Source: Microthrixaceae bacterium
GTDB taxonomy: Bacteria; Actinomycetota; Acidimicrobiia; Acidimicrobiales; DATDAH01
DNA: 64,000 bases
Assembly: GCA_020637195.1 (NCBI GenBank)
Contig: JACJWK010000001.1
Coordinates: forward strand, 249,548-313,547
Direction: 5' to 3'
Of the stretch, positions 33,976-43,155 are shown piece by piece (position 1 is the first letter of the stretch; the number at the start of each line of letters is the position of its first letter). A model generated the notes under the pieces. The model saw nothing but the letters and a program-made list of their open reading frames with translations. It was not told the DNA's origin and searched no databases. The position numbers and the translations under genes are program-made.

Positions 33976-35589
33976 ATGGTGGCGAACCGCAGGTCATCGG
34001 AGGATCGGGCGCGCCGCACGGTCGGCGCGGCGCGCCCGATCTCCTCCCCGGAGCGCGTGCCGAGGGGGCGCATCCCCGGCGCGCCCGCCGCCGAGCGTGT
34101 GGTCCGGGGAGGTCGCCCCAGCGTCGGCGTGGCCCTCGGCGCGACGGTGTGCCTCGTCGTGTCGCTCGTGGTCCTGGCCGGGCCGGCGTGGGCGTCCTCG
34201 GTGCGAGGTGCCCCGGCGGCCGCGGTGGCGGCGGTGGGCCAGGAGGACGGTGAGGTCAGCTGTCCGGGCGACCTGGACGGCGTGCCGCTCTCGCTCGACG
34301 AGGAGTTCGCGGGAACCCCCCGGGCTCTGGCCAACGACGAGGGCGTGCTCGTCCGGTACAGCCTGCTGTGCCCGTACCGCCGGTCCGGCGGCCGGACGGC
34401 GGCCGAGCTGACCCTCGCCTGGAGCCGCTACGACGCCGAGGACCTGAACTGCGAGACGCTGGAGCTGACGACCGAGCCGGCGGGCGACGGGCGGGTGCAG
34501 GGTGCGCTCGACCATCCCAGCCTGTCGGCGCGGGTGACCTACGGCGCCGCCTCGGAGCAGCTCGTGCCGGCCGTCGAGGACGCGGCCGAGGACCTGCTGG
34601 CCCGGGTGCCGAGCGACACCCAACCGTGCGTGGGCGGGCGCGAGACCGGCATCGACGCCACCCTCTCGTCGCCGGAGTCCACGAGCTCGGCGAGCGCGCC
34701 CCTGCTGTTGGCGCTGCTGCTGCTCGCCGGCACCGGGCTGGTGGTGCTCGTCGCCGTCCTCGTCGCCCGCCGGGGTCGCCGCCGCCGGGCCGCCGCGCGG
34801 GCCGCGGCGTCCGCGGACCCTGCGGCCGACCAGCTCGCGGCGGCCTTGCGGGCCCGCCGGGCCTCGGGTGCACCGGGCGCCGGGCCGGGCCCGCACCCGC
34901 CGTCGGAACCGGCCCCGGGAGACCCCCGTGGGTCCGTCGCCGGCGCACCGGGCCCGGATCGGGCCGAGGCCGAGGAGGTCCTGCGCCTCGCCGAGGCCCG
35001 CAAGGCCGAGGTCCGGCGCCTGCTCGCGCACGCCCGCGCCGAGGTCGGGCTGCACCGGGCCCACGCCGAGGCCGTGCGCCGGCTCGTGGCCTCACTTCGG
35101 GACGAGCGCCGCCACCCGGAGTACCTGGCGTCGTTCTCGGGCCTGATGGCCCTCGCCGGAGCGGCGACGAACCTGGTCGCCACCACCGGGCGGCGAGCGG
35201 CGTGCCTGGTGCGCGACGACGCGGTGGACGCGGAGTCCGAGACGCTGGAGCGGCTCCACCACGACGTCATCAGCGCGGCGGAGCGCGGCCTCGGCGACTC
35301 CCGCTACTGGTTGTGGCAGCAGCATCGCCTCGAGGTGGGCGCGGCGCTCGGCCGGCTCGAGGCCGTCGTGCCGCGGCTGGTGGATGCGCACGTGCGGCTG
35401 GTGGAGCGGGTGTCGGAGTTGGCCGACGCCCACGCCATGGCGGTGCAGGACGCGACGTGGGCTCGCCGCGCGCTCGACGACCTGGATGACCGGGACCGCC
35501 GCGCCGACCCCGAGCCGGTGGCCGCCGGCCCGGGCCCCGAACCGACCGGGGCACCCTCGGGTGCGCCGCCGAAGGAGCGACCGACATGA
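33976..35589 (+). CDS. Single-pass receptor-like membrane protein with a cytosolic helical domain
   Basis: About 537 residues, no family recognised. An Arg-rich N-terminus leads to a signal segment (CLVVSLVVLAGPAWAS). The exported part has exactly four Cys (in VSCPG, LLCPY, DLNCE and TQPCV), enough for two disulfides. A membrane helix (APLLLALLLLAGTGLVVLV) is followed by RRGRRRR and a long Ala/Arg/Glu-rich helical domain (about 385-505). The start is uncertain: GTG 33973, ATG 33976 or GTG 33979, with GGAGG at 33968-33972 fitting the last. The following gene is translationally coupled. The layout suggests outside sensing passed to a cytosolic helix bundle (inference). Confidence 0.65.
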   Translation: MVANRRSSEDRARRTVGAARPISSPERVPRGRIPGAPAAERVVRGGRPSVGVALGATVCLVVSLVVLAGPAWASSVRGAPAAAVAAVGQEDGEVSCPGDLDGVPLSLDEEFAGTPRALANDEGVLVRYSLLCPYRRSGGRTAAELTLAWSRYDAEDLNCETLELTTEPAGDGRVQGALDHPSLSARVTYGAASEQLVPAVEDAAEDLLARVPSDTQPCVGGRETGIDATLSSPESTSSASAPLLLALLLLAGTGLVVLVAVLVARRGRRRRAAARAAASADPAADQLAAALRARRASGAPGAGPGPHPPSEPAPGDPRGSVAGAPGPDRAEAEEVLRLAEARKAEVRRLLAHARAEVGLHRAHAEAVRRLVASLRDERRHPEYLASFSGLMALAGAATNLVATTGRRAACLVRDDAVDAESETLERLHHDVISAAERGLGDSRYWLWQQHRLEVGAALGRLEAVVPRLVDAHVRLVERVSELADAHAMAVQDATWARRALDDLDDRDRRADPEPVAAGPGPEPTGAPSGAPPKERPT

Positions 35590-36083
35590 CCACGATCGAC
35601 GACATCCAGCGGTGGGCGGCGCTCGCCGGCTTCGGCTTCCGGGCCGTGCAGGCGGGCCCGCCGTTCCGGGTCCTCGTCAGCCTCGAGGACGACGGCGGCC
35701 TCCTGGCCGTCACCGTGGACGGTCCGGTGGGGCCCGAGGACCCGCTGCGCCTGCGCTACCGCTTCGATCTCGCGGGGCCGATGGAGACCGATCGGCTGGT
35801 CCGGCTGCTCGATGCCGCGGTGATGCAGCGGTCGGCGATGGTCGACGCCCGTCCCGCCGGCCCCGATCAGGTCGACATGGTGGTGGCGCTGTACCCCGAC
35901 GGCGTCACGCGGCACGCCTTCATGACCGGGGTGTTCGAGTGCCAGAAGCTCCGCCGGGTGGTCCGGGGTGAGGTGGAGGGAGCGCTCGCCAGCGAAGCGG
36001 CGATGGCGTCGCTCACCGCGCTGGCCGACGCCTCGGACCGGCTCAGCGACGCGATCGAGGCCGCGGTCCCGTCGGACTCGTAG
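35586..36083 (+). CDS. Cytosolic partner of the receptor-like protein
   Basis: A 165-residue soluble alpha/beta protein, family not recognised. Central segments: FRVLVSLEDDGGLLAVTVDG, VDMVVALYPDGVTRHAFMTG and ECQKLRRVVRGEVEGAL. The strand-helix pattern vaguely recalls YbjN/secretion-chaperone-like folds, but this is a weak impression. ATG 35586 overlaps the receptor gene stop (ATGA). Convergent with the aminopeptidase gene, whose stop begins the next base. Confidence 0.65.
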   Translation: MTTIDDIQRWAALAGFGFRAVQAGPPFRVLVSLEDDGGLLAVTVDGPVGPEDPLRLRYRFDLAGPMETDRLVRLLDAAVMQRSAMVDARPAGPDQVDMVVALYPDGVTRHAFMTGVFECQKLRRVVRGEVEGALASEAAMASLTALADASDRLSDAIEAAVPSDS

Positions 36084-37370
36084 TCAGCCGCCCGTGGCGA
36101 AGGCCCCGAGCGCGGCGGCCAGCCGGGGCGGGTCGTCGGCCCCGGCCAGCTCGCGGGCCGAGTGCATGGCCAGTTGGGCGACGCCGACGTCGACGGTCGG
36201 CATCCCCAGCGAGGCTGCGGTGAGCGGGCCGATGGTGGAGCCACAGGCCAGGTCGGTGCGGTTGACGTACTCCTGCACGGGGACCCTCGCACGCTCGCAG
36301 GCGAGGCGGAACGCGGCGGCGCCCTCGGCGTCGGTCGCGTAGCGCTGGTTCGCGTTGTGCTTGATGACGGGCCCGCCGTTCAGCGCGACGTGGTGGTCGG
36401 GCTCGTAGCGCTCGACGTAGTTGGGATGGACGGCGTGGGCCATGTCGGCCGAGGCGCAGAGCGATCCGGCGAGGGCCCGGTGGAGGTCCGCGGGCGTGCC
36501 GCCCCGGGACGAGACGAGGCGCTCGAGGGTGGATCGCAGCAAGGGGCCGCCGGCGCCCCGCTCGCTCGTCGAGCCCACCTCCTCGTGGTCGAACAGGACG
36601 AGGACCGCCGTCGTGGCCGTCTCGGCGGACGCGGCGGCGAGGAGCGCCTGCGCCCCCGCCCAACAGGAGCACAGGTTGTCGAGCCGGGGCGCGCTGATCA
36701 GGTCGCGGTCGACACCGACGACGGCCGACGGCGCCAGGTCGTGGGTCATCACGTCCCACGCCAGCACCTCGTCGGGCGCGACGCCGAGCTCGTCGGCGAG
36801 GAACGAACGGAACTCGCCGTCGGTGGGGGTGCCGAGTCCCCACACGGGGCTGAGGTGGGTCTGCTTGTTGAGCTGGAGCCCCCGCTGGTCGATCTCGCGG
36901 TCGAGGTGGATCGCGAGCTGGGGCACCCGCAGGAGGGGGCGGTCCACGCGCACCAGGCGCAGCTCGGCACCGTCACCCCCGCGCACGGCGACGCGGCCGG
37001 AGAGCCCGAGGTCCCGGTCGAGCCAGGAGTTGAGGAGCGCGCCGCCGTAGATCTCGACCCCGAGCTGTCGGTAGCCGACGCGCCCGGTGTCGGGGCGGGG
37101 CTTGATGCGCAGGTTGGGGCTGTCGGTGTGCGCACCCATGACGCGCAGGGGCGAGTCGGGCCGTCCGTGACCGCCGGCCCAGGCGACGAGCGCACCGCCG
37201 CGCGTGAGGAAGCCGCGGGAGTCGCCGGGCTGGGGGCCGTCGGCACCGTCGACCCGGGTGAACCCGGCCGCGCCCAGGAGGCGGGCCGTCTCCTCGACCG
37301 CGTGGAACGGCGACGGCGAGGCGTCGATGAAGGTGAGGAGCCCCTCGGTCGGGGGAGCGGTCGGGGTCAC
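36084..37370 (-). CDS. M18 family aminopeptidase
   Basis: A 428-residue zinc aminopeptidase acting on N-terminal acidic (aspartyl) or other residues. The di-zinc ligands of M18 are all visible: His in MGAHTDSPNL, Asp in PRLDNL, Glu-Glu in FDHEEVGS, Asp in SADMAHAVHPNY and His in LAMHSARE. GTG 37370 overlaps the CapA stop (GTGA) and puts FIDASPSPFHAV near the N-terminus as in relatives; the much longer open frame upstream is only a CapA shadow. Cytosolic and normal in length. Confidence 0.93.
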   Translation of the reverse strand: MTPTAPPTEGLLTFIDASPSPFHAVEETARLLGAAGFTRVDGADGPQPGDSRGFLTRGGALVAWAGGHGRPDSPLRVMGAHTDSPNLRIKPRPDTGRVGYRQLGVEIYGGALLNSWLDRDLGLSGRVAVRGGDGAELRLVRVDRPLLRVPQLAIHLDREIDQRGLQLNKQTHLSPVWGLGTPTDGEFRSFLADELGVAPDEVLAWDVMTHDLAPSAVVGVDRDLISAPRLDNLCSCWAGAQALLAAASAETATTAVLVLFDHEEVGSTSERGAGGPLLRSTLERLVSSRGGTPADLHRALAGSLCASADMAHAVHPNYVERYEPDHHVALNGGPVIKHNANQRYATDAEGAAAFRLACERARVPVQEYVNRTDLACGSTIGPLTAASLGMPTVDVGVAQLAMHSARELAGADDPPRLAAALGAFATGG

Positions 37371-38458
37371 GGCGACAGGTCCGTGCAGGCGCGCAGGTCG
37401 GCCCAGGCCGCGGCGGCCGCCTCGGCCTCGCCGCCGGTGAGCGGTCGCGGCCGGCCACCGCTGATGACCGCGGGCTCCCACCGGTAGTCGTCGATGTGGC
37501 GCCCCGTGGCGGTGACGTGGAGCACGCCGGTGTCGGCGCCGGGACCGCCCGACGTGTAGAAGGCGAAGTTCCCGAGGCCGTAGGCCACGAGGGCGTCGCC
37601 CATGCGGCCGCCGCCGATGAGCCGGTGGGCGTGGCTGCCCACCACGATGTCGGCCCCGGCGTCGACCAGCTGTCGCGCGAGCTCGGGCTGGGTGCCGTTC
37701 GGGCAGGTCTGCCCCTCGGTGCCCCAGTGGAGGAAGACGACCACCGTGTCGGCCGTCGGCCGGGCCGCGGCCACCGCGGCGACGAGGCGCTCGCGGTCCT
37801 TGGCCGAGGCCAGCCCGGGCTGTTCGTCGGTGGCCGTCCAGCTCGCGATGAGATGACCGTCGAGCACGTCGGTGGCCGCGAGCACGGCGATGCGCTGGCC
37901 GTTGACGACGGTGCGGTAGGGGGCGAAGGCCTCGGTGGCGTCGTGGCCGATGCCGAGCACCGGGAAGCCGCTGGCGTCGCGCGCGGCGAGCGAGTCGGTG
38001 AGCCCGACCGCCCCGTAGTCGCGCCCGTGGTTGTTCGCCATGGACACCACGTCGACCCCGGCGGCGCGCAGCGCGTCGAACGCGGTGGCGGGGGCCCGGA
38101 AGGTGAACTCCTTGTCCTCGGGCGTGCCGCCGTCGGTGATCGCGGTCTCGAGGTTCACCATGGCGAGGTCGGCCGCCGACAGCGACGGGGCGATGTCGGC
38201 CAGGACCGTCGCCGGGTCCGCGGCCAGCGCGGTGCGCAACTCGCCCTCGAAGTGCACGTCGCCCCCGAACGCGAAGGTGACCGGCCCGGTGGGCGCCGTC
38301 ACGAGGCTGACGCCGCGGGCCTCGGCGGCGGTGGTGGCCGTCGGCGCGCCACGGTCGACGACCGCGGTGCGCACGGGGGTGGCGCACGCCAGGGGGGCCA
38401 CCCCGAACAGCAGCGCCACCGCGGCCGAGCGGGCGAGGCGGGAGCCGGCTCGCATCAC
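37367..38458 (-). CDS. CapA family exported metallophosphatase-like protein
   Basis: A 363-residue member of the CapA (poly-gamma-glutamate biosynthesis) family, with a calcineurin-like fold. It has a signal peptide (about 1-26), then FAFGGDVHFEGEL (metal-binding Asp), NLETAITDGG, VVSMANNHGRDYG and VVGSHAHRLIGGG. The exported enzyme probably acts on the envelope; a poly-glutamate substrate is not implied, as no pgsB/C genes are near. GTG 38458 or the adjacent ATG 38455 can start it. Confidence 0.88.
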   Translation of the reverse strand: MMRAGSRLARSAAVALLFGVAPLACATPVRTAVVDRGAPTATTAAEARGVSLVTAPTGPVTFAFGGDVHFEGELRTALAADPATVLADIAPSLSAADLAMVNLETAITDGGTPEDKEFTFRAPATAFDALRAAGVDVVSMANNHGRDYGAVGLTDSLAARDASGFPVLGIGHDATEAFAPYRTVVNGQRIAVLAATDVLDGHLIASWTATDEQPGLASAKDRERLVAAVAAARPTADTVVVFLHWGTEGQTCPNGTQPELARQLVDAGADIVVGSHAHRLIGGGRMGDALVAYGLGNFAFYTSGGPGADTGVLHVTATGRHIDDYRWEPAVISGGRPRPLTGGEAEAAAAAWADLRACTDLSP

Positions 38459-38464
38459 GCGAGG

Positions 38465-39205
38465 CTACCGGCCGGTGCCCGACCGCTCGACGCGCTCGAG
38501 GGCCCCGACCCGCAGCAGGCGGTGCAGCGCGCTGAACACCGTGAAGGCGCTGTGGCCGACCCGGGCGATGATCTCGGCCACCGTGGCGCGGCCGTCGACG
38601 GACGCGAGCACCTGCCACTCGACGGCGCTGACGGTGAGCTGGGGCACGCCGTCGGGCAGTCGGGGCACGACCGCCATGACCACCTCGGTGGAGGGGATCG
38701 AGCGGGCGATGTCGCGGAACTCGGCCAGCCGGGCGGTGGCCGCGCTCAACACGTCGTCGATGGGGAACGCGTAGCGGGAGCCCAGCTGGTGGACCTCGCC
38801 CGGGCCGAAGCGGTACTGGTTGGTGTTGGGGACGAGGAGCTCGAACAGGGTGCTGACCGTGTGCTCGTACAGCGCCCGTTGCACGCGCTCGGGCGCGGCG
38901 CCGGCACCGAGGAGCGCGTCGACGAGCGCCGCGCCACCGCGGCTGGCGCCCACGGCGTCGTCCCACGCCGCCTCGCCGACGACCCCGGCGGACACGAAGA
39001 CCTGCCGCAGCGAGGGCCCCGTCTCGGCGTGGGCCAGGTACACGCCGCCGTCGCGCAGGCAGACGATGCTCGAGTAGCTGCCCGACAGGTGCAGGATCCC
39101 GCTCTGGCCGGTCCCGGCGAGCGACCGCAGGACCTGGTCGAGCGGCCGCTCGGCGAGCGACCCGGACGGTGGCGCGCCGGCGCCGTCGCGTTCGTCACCA
39201 GCCAC
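38465..39205 (-). CDS. DUF4388 domain regulator next to the conservon
   Basis: A 246-residue protein. The N-terminal DUF4388 domain (about 12-110) shows LAERPLDQVLRSLAGTGQSG and ILHLSGSYSSIVCLRDGGVYLA. The C-terminal 90 residues look like a winged helix (VDGRATVAEIIARVGHSAFT). DUF4388 proteins accompany Ras-like GTPase and chemosensory systems in many bacteria. It is read away from the conservon, with 174 bp between the starts, so a shared regulatory region is likely. GTG 39205 is used; the longer frame adds an Arg-rich shadow. Confidence 0.82.
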   Translation of the reverse strand: MAGDERDGAGAPPSGSLAERPLDQVLRSLAGTGQSGILHLSGSYSSIVCLRDGGVYLAHAETGPSLRQVFVSAGVVGEAAWDDAVGASRGGAALVDALLGAGAAPERVQRALYEHTVSTLFELLVPNTNQYRFGPGEVHQLGSRYAFPIDDVLSAATARLAEFRDIARSIPSTEVVMAVVPRLPDGVPQLTVSAVEWQVLASVDGRATVAEIIARVGHSAFTVFSALHRLLRVGALERVERSGTGR

Positions 39206-39379
39206 GTTCGCACCGTACCGCTCCCGGCGCGGGCGGCCGTGCCAATCAGGGGCGGCCCGCGGTGGCGCGCCACGGCTCAACTCGGCGGCCCCGGATCCGA
39301 TGGATCACCAGTCCTGGACCCGCCCCCGCGGTGCCGAGGACCACGGTGACCAACCGTTCGACGACCCAGGGGCCCGCAG

Positions 39380-42371
39380 ATGCTGAGAAACATGAAGGTC
39401 GGGACCAAGATCTTGACCGTCCTGGTGGCTCCCGTGCTGGTGCTCGGGGTGCTCGCCGGGCTCGGCGTGCAGGAGCGGCGGGGAGACGCCGACGCGGCCC
39501 AGGACGTCGAGCAGTTCACCGAGGTCGCAGCCGCGGACTCGGCCACGGTCCACGAGCTCCAGCTCGAGCGCATCCTCACCGCGGAGTTCCTCGGCAGTGG
39601 CGGTCAGCTCGGCGGGGAGGACCTCGCCCGCCAGCGGGAGGCGACCGACGAGGCGGTGAGCGAGCTCGAGCCCCAGCTCGTGGGCATGGACTACGCGTCG
39701 GCGACGACGCGGATGGGCGAGACCGTCGCCGCGGTCCAAGACGAGCTCAACGGCCTCGAGGACCTGCGGTCCGAGGTCGACGCCGCCGCGCTGAGCACCC
39801 AGGCGGCCATGGACGGCTACGCCGGCACGACCCGCAGCCTGCTCGCCCTGAGCAGCGAGATCGGCGCGAGCATCGCGGTGCCGGAGCTGGCGCAGTCCTA
39901 CAACGACTACGTCGCCCTCTCGAAGGCGAAGGAGGCGAGCGCGGCGGTCGTGGCGGGCCTCACCGGCGTCCTCGCCTCCGGAGGCTTCGCCGACGGCGAC
40001 CTGGACGCGGCCGTGACCGCCGCGAACGAGGAGCAGGCACAGCTCGACCGCTTCGCCGAGTCGCAGAACGGCGGGTACAAGAGCCGCCTCGAGAGCGAGC
40101 TGTCCGCCCCCGAAGTGGCGGCGTCCCAGGACCTCCAGGCCCGGATCATCGCGGCCGGGAGCCTCGGCGGCAGCGGCGAACCCGACGTGTTGGTGGAGGA
40201 CTGGATCGCCGCCGGCACGGCCCGCCTCGACGCCTACCAGGCGGTCGAGGACGCCATCTTGGGCAACGTCAACGACGAGGCGTCGGCCCAGGCCTTCGCC
40301 GCCGACAAGGCGGTGCGCCTCTACCTGGCCGGCGCGGCGGCCGCCACGCTGGTGGCGCTGCTGTTGGCCTCGGTGGTCGCCCGGGCCACCACCCGGCCCT
40401 TGCGCAAGCTCACCAAGGCCGCCAACGTCTTGTCCTCCGAGCGCATCCCTCGCCTCGTCGAGGAGCTGCGCTCGCCCGAGACCGTGGCCGGCGACCCCGT
40501 GTCGGTCGAGCCCATCGAAGTCCGCTCGAGGGACGAGATCGGCCAGCTCGCCGAGGCCTTCAACGCGATCCAGAACGTGACCGTCGAAGTGGCGGGCGAG
40601 CAGGCCGCGTTGCTCCGCAAGGGCATCGGCGACATCTTCGTGAACCTCGCCCGCCGCAACCAGTCGCTGCTCGACCGCCAGATCGAGTTCATCGACGAGC
40701 TCGAGGCCAACGAGGAGGACCCCGAGCAGCTGGAGCACCTCTTCAAGCTCGACCACCTGGCCACCCGGATGCGGCGCAACGCCGAGAGCCTGCTCGTGCT
40801 GGCGGGCGCCGAGCCGCCCCGGCGTCGCGCCCGGCCGGTCGCGCTCGCCGACGTCGTGCGGGTGGCCATCGGCGAGGTCGAGGACTTCACCCGGGTCAAC
40901 CTGCTCGCCCTGGACGAGGTCACCGTCGGCGGCAACGTGGCGGTCGACCTCGCCCACCTGCTCTCCGAGCTGATGGAGAACGCCACGCAGTTCTCGCCGC
41001 CCGAGACCCACGTCGAGGTGGTCGGACAGCGCACGACGGACCGCGGCTACCTGATCACCGTGTCCGACCAGGGCATCGGGATGAGCGCCGAGCAGCTCGC
41101 CGAGGCGAACCACCTGCTGGCCCACCCGCCCCTGGTCGGCCTGGCGCTGTCCCGCTCGCTCGGCTTCATCGTGATCGGGCGCCTCGCCGCCCGCTTCGGC
41201 ATCGGCGTGCGCCTCGTGTCGTCGCCCGCCGGCGGTATCAGCGCGATGGTCGTGCTGCCGCCGGGCCTGGTGGCCGACGAGGGCATGCCCGCCATCGACG
41301 CACCCGTCGACGCACGGCCCCCCGCGCCGGCTGCTCCGCAGGAGGTGCCGCCCGGAGCGGCCCCCGATCCGGTGGCGCCACCGGCCGCGCCCGAGGGTGC
41401 CGTCCGACCCGGCGACGCCACGCCGCCGCCCCCGTCGGTCGCGGTGCCCGGGATCGAGGGCGCACCCCTCCACCCCGCGCCCACGGCGGGCGGCCCGGCA
41501 CCCGCGCCGGCGCCGCTCGGCGCCCTGTTCGCGGAGGCGGACCACCGGGTCGAGCCTGGTGCGACGTGGCTCCCGCGGCCGCCCCTGCGCCGCCGCCCGC
41601 CCTGGCGGCGTTCGAGGCCCCGCCCCTTCGAGCGCCTGCGCCGCCCCCGCACCGCCGGTGCTCGACGCCCCGGCGCCGGTCCGGGACGGCGGCGCGCCCC
41701 CGAGGCCGACTTCTGGGGCCCGTCAGGCGACCAGCCGCTGGGCTTCCCGGAGCTCGCGCCGGAGGACGACGCGTTCGCACAGGGGTTCGGCAGCCCGACC
41801 GGTGGTGCCGCGACGCCGCCGACCCCCGCCACACCACCCGACGTGCTGCTCTTCACGCCGCCGGCCGAGAGCCCGGCGCCGCGGTCGGGCGACGCCCGGG
41901 AGCCTGCACGAGGCGCTGCCCGAGGGCGACGCCTTCGAGGAGGGACTGGCGTCGCTCGTCGCGTCGGAGCCACCGGCCGCGGCCCCCGATCACCCACAGG
42001 GCGCCGTGGCGGAGAGCGCACCGCCCCCGCCGCCTCCGCCCCCTCCGCCGCCTCCGCCTCCGCCACCGGCCGCTCCCTCGGCTCCGGCGAACGGGGCCCC
42101 GCCGGCACCGGCCGCCGATGCCGGGTCCACGACCACGCCGCGCCGGGTGCCGCCCAGCTCGGGCCAGCGCCTGACGGCGGCCGGGCTCGTGCAGCGGTCG
42201 GCCAAGCAGCCCGGCTCGGCGCAGGTACGGCCGGCAGCGCAGGGCCAGCACGCCGTGTCGGCGTCCCAGCGTTCGCCAGAAGAGGTGAAGGCCATGCTCT
42301 CCCGCTACCGCAGCGGGTTGCAGAAGGGCCGCCAGCCCACGTCCCCCGACCACCCCGAGGAGCGGTCATGA
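39380..42371 (+). CDS. cvnA: Conservon sensor ATPase (CvnA-like histidine kinase), with apparent frameshifts in the C-terminal linker
   Basis: The first conservon protein. Residues 1-25 carry helix one, then a nitrate-sensor-like extracytoplasmic helical region, a second helix (about 314-336), a HAMP segment (TRPLRKLTKA), a dimer-type helix (LDHLATRMRRNAESLLVL) and a HATPase domain with N-box ELMENATQFSPP (about 530-541) and DQGIGM. The Pro/Ala linker from about 41540 changes frame: it reads 2, then 1, then 0, then 2, and finally 0 from about 41900, by codon bias. The frame-0 tail (SPEEVKAMLSRYRSGLQKGR) ends at TGA 42371, overlapping the next ATG. Read without a shift, frame 2 instead runs on into the roadblock gene as a false 1136-residue fusion. 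Genuine decay or sequence errors are both possible. Confidence 0.82.
41540..41910 (+). other. Frame-shifting Pro/Ala-rich linker of the sensor ATPase
   Basis: Codon-bias reading suggests four frame changes here, near 41560, 41645, 41698 and 41898. Three lie beside short C or G runs (CCCCC at 41644-41648, CCCCC at 41697-41701, CCCGGG at 41895-41900). In each wrong frame the protein turns Arg-rich, and in the preferred frame Pro/Ala/Asp-rich. Confidence 0.6.
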
Positions 42372-42790
42372 ACGGCCTCAGCACCGAAGCCCAGAACCTG
42401 AACTGGCTCGTCACCAACTTCGTCGAGCGCGTGCCCGGCGTCCACGAGGCGGTGGTCGTGTCCTCCGACGGGATGCCGATGGCGCTGTCGGGCGGCCTCG
42501 ACCGGGACGCCGCCGATCGGTTCGCCGCGGTGGCCTCGGGGCTGATCGGCCTCGCCTACGGCGCCGCCGGCCGCTTCGGCGGTGGCGCGGTGAACGAGGT
42601 GATCGTCGAGATGGAGAACGCGTTCCTCTTCGTCACGGGCATCAGCGACGGGTCGAGCCTCGCCGTGGTGGCCTCGTCGGGGTGTGACGTCGGCCTGGTG
42701 GGCTACGAGATGGCGCTCATGGTCGAGAAGGCCGGCTCGGTGCTCACGCCCGAGCTGCGGGCGGAGCTGCAGGGCGCCCTGCCGCGATGA
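42368..42790 (+). CDS. cvnB: Roadblock/LC7 domain protein (CvnB-like)
   Basis: A 140-residue roadblock protein, in conservons the partner or GTPase-activating protein of the small GTPase. The domain spans about 8-125: LNWLVTNFVERVPGVHEAVV, SSDGMPMALSGGLDRDAADR and LVGYEMALMVEKAG. ATG 42368 overlaps the kinase gene stop in frame 0 (ATGA), and its own stop overlaps the DUF742 start. This coupling argues against the apparent in-frame fusion with the kinase. Confidence 0.92.
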   Translation: MNGLSTEAQNLNWLVTNFVERVPGVHEAVVVSSDGMPMALSGGLDRDAADRFAAVASGLIGLAYGAAGRFGGGAVNEVIVEMENAFLFVTGISDGSSLAVVASSGCDVGLVGYEMALMVEKAGSVLTPELRAELQGALPR

Positions 42791-43155
42791 CCGTGGCGGA
42801 CGAGCCGCAGGAGGGTCTCGGGGCACGCCTCCGGCCCTACGCGTTGACCGGGGGCCGCACGCGCCCGGTCGCCGACCTGCCGCTCGAGACGCTGATCCGC
42901 ACCACGCCGCAGGGCGAGTCGGCGGTTCCACGGCTCGTCCTCGAGCACAAGGCGATCGCCACGATGTGCACCGCACCGCTCTCCGTGGCGGAGATCTCGG
43001 CCCACCTGCGGGTCCCGCTGGGCGTGGTGCGGGTGCTCGTGGGCGACATGGCGGCCCAGGGACTGCTGGCCACCAACCAGCCCCAGTCCACCTCGAACGA
43101 CCGACCGGACATCAAGCTCCTGGAAAGGGTGCTCAATGGGCTTCAGGCACTCTGA
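42787..43155 (+). CDS. cvnC: DUF742 protein (CvnC-like)
   Basis: A 122-residue DUF742 protein with a predicted winged-helix fold. Family segments: RPYALTGGRTRP (20-31), LETLIRTT, and FQ-less variant EHKAIATMCTAPLSVAEISA, then LRVPLGVVRVLVGDMAAQGL. It is the third conservon gene; its role (perhaps DNA or protein binding) is not settled. Start ATG 42787 overlaps the roadblock stop, and the GTPase start lies 20 bp inside its end. Confidence 0.92.
   Translation: MTVADEPQEGLGARLRPYALTGGRTRPVADLPLETLIRTTPQGESAVPRLVLEHKAIATMCTAPLSVAEISAHLRVPLGVVRVLVGDMAAQGLLATNQPQSTSNDRPDIKLLERVLNGLQAL

Noticed and set aside
36084..38966. A 960-residue M18 aminopeptidase
   Set aside because: The extra N-terminus is the shadow of the CapA gene. 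GTG 37370 gives the family length and overlaps the CapA stop.
39380..42790. A single kinase-roadblock fusion protein
   Set aside because: After about 41900 this frame is Arg-rich with off-bias codons, while another frame gives a sensible tail ending at an ATGA overlap with the roadblock start.
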